This document shows positions 12,725 through 16,553 of a stretch of DNA of 16,553 nucleotides, one piece after another. Location of the stretch: the NCBI GenBank assembly GCA_023418095.1, contig JAEZDL010000012.1, positions 1 to 16,553 on the forward strand, in the 5' to 3' direction. Made by a program: the position numbers and the translations under genes. Numbering within the stretch: position 1 is the stretch's first letter; every line of letters begins with the position of its first letter. The DNA is from Bacteroidota bacterium (GTDB lineage Bacteria; Bacteroidota; Bacteroidia; Flavobacteriales_F; PHOS-HE28). Under the pieces are notes generated by a model. The model was given only the letters and a program-made list of their open reading frames with translations, did no database searches and was not told where the DNA came from.

Positions 12725-14354
12725 CCAACGTCCCACGTACGAAGAGCTGTCGGCGCAATTGGCGGAATACAATTCGCTGATCGCCGCGGTAAGGGGTCAT
12801 AAGGCCGATGCGATCCTCGGCAACGATCAGGTGGCCTACATCAAGCCAAAGGACATCGAACACGCCCTTCGCACCAGCGAAGAAAAATTCCGCACACTGT
12901 TCCACAGTGGCCATTTCGCCATTCAACTCGCACAGATACCCGGCTGCGAACTTGTAGAGGTGAATCAGGCCTGGAAGACCTTGTTCGGACGTGATGAGAA
13001 TGAATGCATGGGGCGGCCTTTCCAGGAAATGGATATCTGGGTGGACCGGGAAGAGGCAGCTGCGTATATCGCCGATCTGCGGAAAGGCGGCCGTATCAAG
13101 GACCGTGAACTTCGATTGATAGGGCCGTTGAACACGGTGATCAATGTGATCGCCTCCACGGACAAGGTAGTGCTGGATGGCAGGGAGTTCTGGCTCACCA
13201 CGCTTCAGGACATCACCTTGCGCAAAGCGGCCGAAGCGAGCCTGCAGGAATCCGATCGGCGCAAGGACCAGTTCATGGCCACACTCGCGCACGAACTGCG
13301 AAGTCCATTGGCTCCTCTTAGCAACGCTATTGAAGTACTGGAGGGCAGTGCGGGCGACCCGGTGACGGCTACGAACATGCTTGCCATGATGCGTCGCCAG
13401 CTGCGGCAACTGGTCTATCTGGTGGATGACCTGATGGATCTCAGCCGGGTGAACCGGGGTGTGATCCCCCTGCATAAGCGCGCCTCTCAGCTCAACGATG
13501 CCATCGCCCAGGCTATAGAGACCGACCGCAGCGGCATAGAAGGTAAAGGCCACAGGCTTCAACTGGAACTATGCACTGAACCTGTGTGGTTGAATGCCGA
13601 TCCCATAAGGCTGGTGCAGATCTTCACCAACCTCCTGAACAATGCCGTGAAATACACCGATCCAGGTGGGTTGATCAGTGTTACATGTACCACGAACGAT
13701 CACGAATGCCGGGTAACGGTGAAGGACACGGGCATCGGTATCGATAAGGAACAACTGGAACGGGTGTTCGACATGTTCGCACAGGTGGAGCCTACCAGCA
13801 CACGGACCCATGGAGGCTTGGGCATCGGTCTGAGCATCTGCCAGGAACTCGTGAACCTTCATCAGGGCACGCTCGAAGCAAGGTCGGAAGGCATCGGGAA
13901 AGGCAGCGAATTCACCGTGCGCCTACCACGCATCCCTGCTCCCACCGCTGAAGTCACAAGAGCATACACGCCGGGATCCAGTGTTGCCCTGGACATTCTT
14001 GTCGTAGATGACAATACCGACTCTGCGGATTCATTGGCACTGATCCTGAAGGCGAAGGGTCATACGGTGAATACCGCCTATAGCGCCAAGGACGCGCTGG
14101 ACAAGGTGAGGCAAAGTGAACCACAGGTGATCTTCATGGACATTGGCATGCCGCACATGGATGGCCATGCCTGTTGCCAGGCGATCCGCGAAATATCAGG
14201 CGATCGCATCCACATTGTCGCACTTACCGGTTGGGGCCAGGAAGAAGATAAACGCCGATCAGCAGAATCGGGTTTCAACAGACATCTGGTGAAACCGATA
14301 AGCATGAAAGAGGTGGTCACTGTGCTTCAGGGCGTGCGTAAGCAGAAAGTCTGA
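12717..14354 (+). CDS. Hybrid sensor kinase (PAS-HisKA-HATPase-REC), partner of KaiC/KaiB
   Basis: 545 aa cytoplasmic hybrid histidine kinase without membrane segments. After about 50 residues, a PAS domain spans roughly 53-172 (EEKFRTLFHSGHFAIQ ... LQDITLRKAAE). HisKA follows with FMATLAHELRSPLAPL, phospho-acceptor His192. The HATPase part has the N box (NLLNNAVKYTDPGG) and G boxes DTGIGI and GGLGIGLSI. The C-terminal receiver (about 425-540) has DILVVDDNTDS, phospho-acceptor Asp475 in FMDIGMPHMDG, and LVKP with the conserved lysine. No DNA-binding output domain is present, so it must signal through a partner not in this window. The ATG at 12717 overlaps the kaiB stop by eight bases. By analogy with SasA and CikA, it is probably the output or input arm of the KaiC/KaiB module, but it lacks the KaiB-like sensor of SasA, and no contact is proven. 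Confidence 0.93.
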   Translation: MPDQRPTYEELSAQLAEYNSLIAAVRGHKADAILGNDQVAYIKPKDIEHALRTSEEKFRTLFHSGHFAIQLAQIPGCELVEVNQAWKTLFGRDENECMGRPFQEMDIWVDREEAAAYIADLRKGGRIKDRELRLIGPLNTVINVIASTDKVVLDGREFWLTTLQDITLRKAAEASLQESDRRKDQFMATLAHELRSPLAPLSNAIEVLEGSAGDPVTATNMLAMMRRQLRQLVYLVDDLMDLSRVNRGVIPLHKRASQLNDAIAQAIETDRSGIEGKGHRLQLELCTEPVWLNADPIRLVQIFTNLLNNAVKYTDPGGLISVTCTTNDHECRVTVKDTGIGIDKEQLERVFDMFAQVEPTSTRTHGGLGIGLSICQELVNLHQGTLEARSEGIGKGSEFTVRLPRIPAPTAEVTRAYTPGSSVALDILVVDDNTDSADSLALILKAKGHTVNTAYSAKDALDKVRQSEPQVIFMDIGMPHMDGHACCQAIREISGDRIHIVALTGWGQEEDKRRSAESGFNRHLVKPISMKEVVTVLQGVRKQKV

Positions 14355-14451
14355 GCACGATCGGCATCGATCCCCGGTGAATACACCGATCATTTCGGTA
14401 AGATCGAGGATTGCTCGAGGAAAGATCCCTTCTGCAACAATGTGATCGCGC

Positions 14452-15171
14452 TTACCGGCCACGTAGATCAGGTCGCGGTGGTGCCCCTTGTCCCCGCTTC
14501 GCGAACCACAAATGATGTTTCGTGCCCTTGTCACGATGCGCGAACACCTTTTGCTCACGCACTTCAAAACCGGCCATGCCGAGCCTTCGCGTGAAAGGCG
14601 CGTCAGGGTGTGTGCTCCACACAGCAAGAATTCCACCCGGCCGCAACGCATCGTATGCCGATCGCAAGCCGCGGTGTGAATAGAGGCGGTTGTTGCGCGG
14701 TTGCGTCAAGCCCTCCGGGCCGTTGTCGGTATCAAGAAGGATGCAATCGAAGCCTTCCCTTTCCGATCGGATGATCTCCAGCACATCGCCGATCACCACT
14801 TTGGCGCGTGGATCGTTCATCGGTCTTCCGGCGAATACACCCATCGGGCCTTCGTTCCATTTCACCACTTCGGGGACCAGTTCGGCAACGACTACTTCGC
14901 CTTTCGGCGCTGTTTGTTTCAGCGCAGCGGCCAGCGTGAAACCCATTCCCAATCCGCCGACAAGTATGCGCGCTTTGCCGGGCTCATCCAATTCGTTGAT
15001 CGCGATCTCGGCGAGTTTATCCTCGGAGCCGTGGTGCTCGGTGGTCATCAACTCGCCCATGATGCCGACGACCTCGATCGTGTAGTGTTCGTTGCGCTGG
15101 TAGAACTGCAATGTGCCGCCGTTGTTCGGGATCTGTGCGGTATCCAGCAGCTTGTTGATGCGCATCTTCAT
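14452..15171 (-). CDS. Spermidine-synthase-like class I methyltransferase fold protein, 239 aa
   Basis: Residues 1-75 form a beta-rich N-terminus (TLQFYQRNEHYTIEVVGIMGELMTTEHHGSEDKLAEIA) like that of SpeE-related proteins. A Rossmann SAM/decarboxy-SAM fold follows: motif I ILVGGLGMGFTLAAAL, acidic strand VVVAELVPEVVKWN, VVIGDVLEII, and the motif IV strand FDCILLDTDNGPEGLTQ. It then ends with LRPGGILAVWSTHPDAPFTRRLGMAGFEV. The DxDNGP loop replaces the DSSDP-type loop of true spermidine synthases, so a methyltransferase acting on another substrate is at least as likely. The last ~13 residues (GQGAPPRPDLRGR) look like a low-complexity extension. The start is ATG 15171 or a second Met two codons later. 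It is convergent with the kinase gene and preceded by a GATC octamer array. Confidence 0.8.
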   Translation of the reverse strand: MKMRINKLLDTAQIPNNGGTLQFYQRNEHYTIEVVGIMGELMTTEHHGSEDKLAEIAINELDEPGKARILVGGLGMGFTLAAALKQTAPKGEVVVAELVPEVVKWNEGPMGVFAGRPMNDPRAKVVIGDVLEIIRSEREGFDCILLDTDNGPEGLTQPRNNRLYSHRGLRSAYDALRPGGILAVWSTHPDAPFTRRLGMAGFEVREQKVFAHRDKGTKHHLWFAKRGQGAPPRPDLRGR

Positions 15172-15186
15172 GGTACGAAGGTCGGT

Positions 15187-15218
15187 CGATCAGATGATCA
15201 GAAGATCAGATGATCAGA
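15187..15218 (-). repeat. GATC octamer array, copy 3, just upstream of the methyltransferase start
   Basis: Read on the minus strand, four 8-base units TCTGATCA, TCTGATCT, TCTGATCA, TCTGATCG end 15 bases before the ATG at 15171. A weak -7-like GACCTTCG lies between array and ATG, as GAACTTCG does before the mutase gene. Array, weak box and start codon therefore have the same order and nearly the same spacing at both genes. Confidence 0.75.
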
Positions 15219-15279
15219 AAATGAACGGCCGATCATTGGAATGATTTGTTGGAACGGGATCTTTTGGCCATGCGCCAGC

Positions 15280-15380
15280 GCGTGAGGGGCATAGCGGAAA
15301 GCCCGGACCGCAGGGAGGACTTGCAGCGGCGACCCGACAGCAACGCGGCCTTCTTAGGCCGGGTTGGTGGCACGCCCAAA
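15280..15380 (-). repeat. Dispersed non-coding element, copy B (TTTGGGCGTG ... CCCTCACGC)
   Basis: Read on the minus strand, it begins TTTGGGCGTG (15380-15370) and ends CCCCTCACGC (15289-15280), like copy A at 7263-7436, with CCTGCGGTC and CCGCT also shared. It contains a hairpin GGCCT-TCTT-AGGCC (15347-15360). As with copy A, the CCCTCACGC end points towards a GATC octamer array and then a gene start. No ORF of interest is inside it. The wider gap 15172-15540 holds only this element, the octamer array and the heptamer array that follows. Confidence 0.65.
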
Positions 15381-15383
15381 TGA

Positions 15384-15473
15384 AAAGTCTATTAGTCGAA
15401 AGTCGGAAGTCGGAAGTAAATGCCGATCACATGTATCTACTTCAGACTTCCGACTTCAGACTTCCGACTTCCG
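15384..15473. repeat. Heptamer tandem array forming an inverted repeat (AAGTCGG family)
   Basis: The left arm 15384-15417 repeats AAGTCGG with a 7-base period, degenerate at its outer end. The right arm 15439-15473 is exactly five 7-base units, ACTTCCG or ACTTCAG, which are the complement of the left units. A 21-base spacer separates them. The structure is the clearest example of the heptamer arrays in the window and abuts element copy B. Confidence 0.8.
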
Positions 15474-15540
15474 CCTTTCCCTTCTGCCGATCCGTCCGAT
15501 CCGCGGACTTGGCCTGTAACTTGCGAACAGCGGCGATCAT

Positions 15541-16553
15541 ATGGTGCCATCGATCACGAAGAACCGCGCGGAGCGCTCGGGCAGCGGGCCACGGGCGAGG
15601 ATGCGCGCAGCGGCCGGCGAATTGCCGAAGGCGGAAAGGAACATGACATGGCGCAAGGCGTTCTGGCAGTTCATCTGGCCGAGAAGAAAACATGTCGCGC
15701 TCGGTCTTTTGTTGATCGCGATCAGCCGGCTGGCAAGTCTTGTGGTGCCGGGTGCCACGAAATACCTGGTTGACGATGTGATCGTGAACAAGGACCTTGA
15801 TCTGCTCTGGTGGCTGCTGGCGGCCGTGGTGGGCGCGATCGTGGTGCAGAGCGTCACTTCCTTCTGGCTCACGAAATTGCTCAGCGTTGAAGCGCAATTG
15901 CTCATAAGCAAACTGCGCGCGCAAGTGCAACGCAAAGTGCTTTCGCTGCCGATCAGCTATTTCGACAGCACGAAAAGTGGCGCGTTGGTGAGCCGGATCA
16001 TGACCGATGTGGAAGGTGTGCGAAACCTCGTGGGCACGGGGCTGGTGCAACTTGTTGGCGGAACATTGACGGCGATCGTTGCGCTGGTTGTGTTGATCAC
16101 GATCAGCCCCACAATGACGTTGTACACGCTGCTTCCGGTGAGCATTTTCGCTGTGATCGCCGCGAAGGCCTTCGCGCGGATCAGGCCGATCTTCCGGACG
16201 CGCGGTGTGATAAATGCGGAAGTGACCGGCCGGCTCACCGAAACGCTAAACGGCGTGCGCGTGATCAAAGGTTTCAATGCGGAGGAACAGGAGAACCGGA
16301 ATTTCGAGCATGGTGTCGATCGGCTTTTCCAGAACATAAAGCAAAGCCTTACCGCCACCGCGTTGATCACAAGTTCATCGACACTTCTGCTCGGGCTGGC
16401 GAGCGCTGGGATCATGGGGATCGGTGGCTGGCAGATCATACAAGGTGATCTCACGCTGGGCGAATTCCTTGCCTTCACTCTTTTCCTCGGCTTCATGATC
16501 GCACCGATCGTGCAGATGAGCAACATCGGCAGCCAGCTTTCCGAAGCGTTCGC
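15541..16553 (+). CDS. ABC exporter, transmembrane domain, 3' end beyond the window
   Basis: The frame is open from ATG 15541 to the right edge (337 codons), so the product is partial. An Arg/Lys-rich cytosolic N-terminus with ELPKAERN precedes hydrophobic helices (HVALGLLLIAISRLASLVVPGATKYLVDDVI, LWWLLAAVVGAIVVQSVTSFWL, and later pairs). LPISYFDSTKSGALVSRIMTDVEGVRNLVG is the hallmark coupling-helix segment of type I exporter membrane domains (the F(F)D...G.L.sR...D pattern), and RLTETLNGVRVIKGFNAEEQE is the second conserved segment. The ATP-binding domain should follow past the edge. Relatives include lipid and multidrug exporters of the MsbA type; the substrate cannot be told. ATG 15601 and 15643 are alternative starts in frame, but the longer form keeps the LPKA segment I associate with Bacteroidota homologues. 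Confidence 0.85.
   Translation, partial: MVPSITKNRAERSGSGPRARMRAAAGELPKAERNMTWRKAFWQFIWPRRKHVALGLLLIAISRLASLVVPGATKYLVDDVIVNKDLDLLWWLLAAVVGAIVVQSVTSFWLTKLLSVEAQLLISKLRAQVQRKVLSLPISYFDSTKSGALVSRIMTDVEGVRNLVGTGLVQLVGGTLTAIVALVVLITISPTMTLYTLLPVSIFAVIAAKAFARIRPIFRTRGVINAEVTGRLTETLNGVRVIKGFNAEEQENRNFEHGVDRLFQNIKQSLTATALITSSSTLLLGLASAGIMGIGGWQIIQGDLTLGEFLAFTLFLGFMIAPIVQMSNIGSQLSEAF

Noticed and set aside
14355..14451. A terminator or RNA gene between the kinase and the methyltransferase genes
   Set aside because: Only short, imperfect complementarities (around CCGGTGAATACACCG) were visible, with no stable stem followed by T residues.
15384..15473. CRISPR array
   Set aside because: The units are only 7 bases long and contiguous, with no unique spacers of uniform length; the second half is the complement of the first. 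No cas genes are present.

Overview
The window looks like chromosomal DNA of a GC-rich Bacteroidota bacterium, probably of the Flavobacteriales/Sphingobacteriales kind. The grounds are indirect. Several genes are preceded by near-matches to the Bacteroidota -7 promoter box (TAnnTTTG). Shine-Dalgarno sequences are mostly absent. The cold-shock protein carries the basic N-terminal extension I associate with this phylum, and the gene set (PepE, CPA-type antiporter, SlyD-like FKBP, methylmalonyl-CoA mutase) fits. GATC is extremely over-represented: 21 copies in 8041-8640, where base composition predicts about 2-3.

Layout. 1-400 holds the edge of a minus-strand gene, a heptamer repeat hairpin and a small doubtful ORF. 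401-1625 has a divergent pair: an unrecognised conserved-looking protein (minus) and a cold-shock-domain protein (plus). 1687-6653 is a plus-strand run: a CPA-type K+(Na+)/H+ antiporter, dipeptidase E, a SET-domain protein, and an MscS channel translationally coupled (ATGA overlap) to CorA. Several of these look like ion and osmotic homeostasis genes. A strong bidirectional hairpin at 6659-6686 separates CorA from a minus-strand SlyD-like FKBP isomerase. 7202-7507 is a repeat-rich divergent intergenic region. 7508-10819 encodes an unusual single-chain methylmalonyl-CoA mutase: a MutA-like half fused to a full MutB with its B12 domain.

10938-14354 is a compact three-gene signalling operon: a double-domain KaiC, a KaiB, and a PAS-HisKA-HATPase-REC hybrid kinase. 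The last two overlap by 8 bases. KaiC keeps both Walker A motifs, the catalytic Glu pairs and a Ser-Ser pair at the place of the cyanobacterial Ser431/Thr432 phosphosites. This is the most interesting functional system here: a kaiC-kaiB-kinase cassette without kaiA in an apparently non-photosynthetic bacterium. A convergent spermidine-synthase-like methyltransferase follows on the minus strand, and the window ends inside the membrane domain of an ABC exporter.

The most striking non-coding feature is a set of short, degenerate tandem arrays with a 7- or 8-base period, most of them folded as inverted repeats (63-130, 6685-6724, 7457-7488, 10133-10204, 15187-15218, 15384-15473). One lies in frame inside the mutase gene and adds a linker of about 20 residues. 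Two further elements (7263-7436 and 15280-15380) share both termini and are copies of one dispersed family; in both, the CCCTCACGC end points towards a GATC octamer array and then a start codon.
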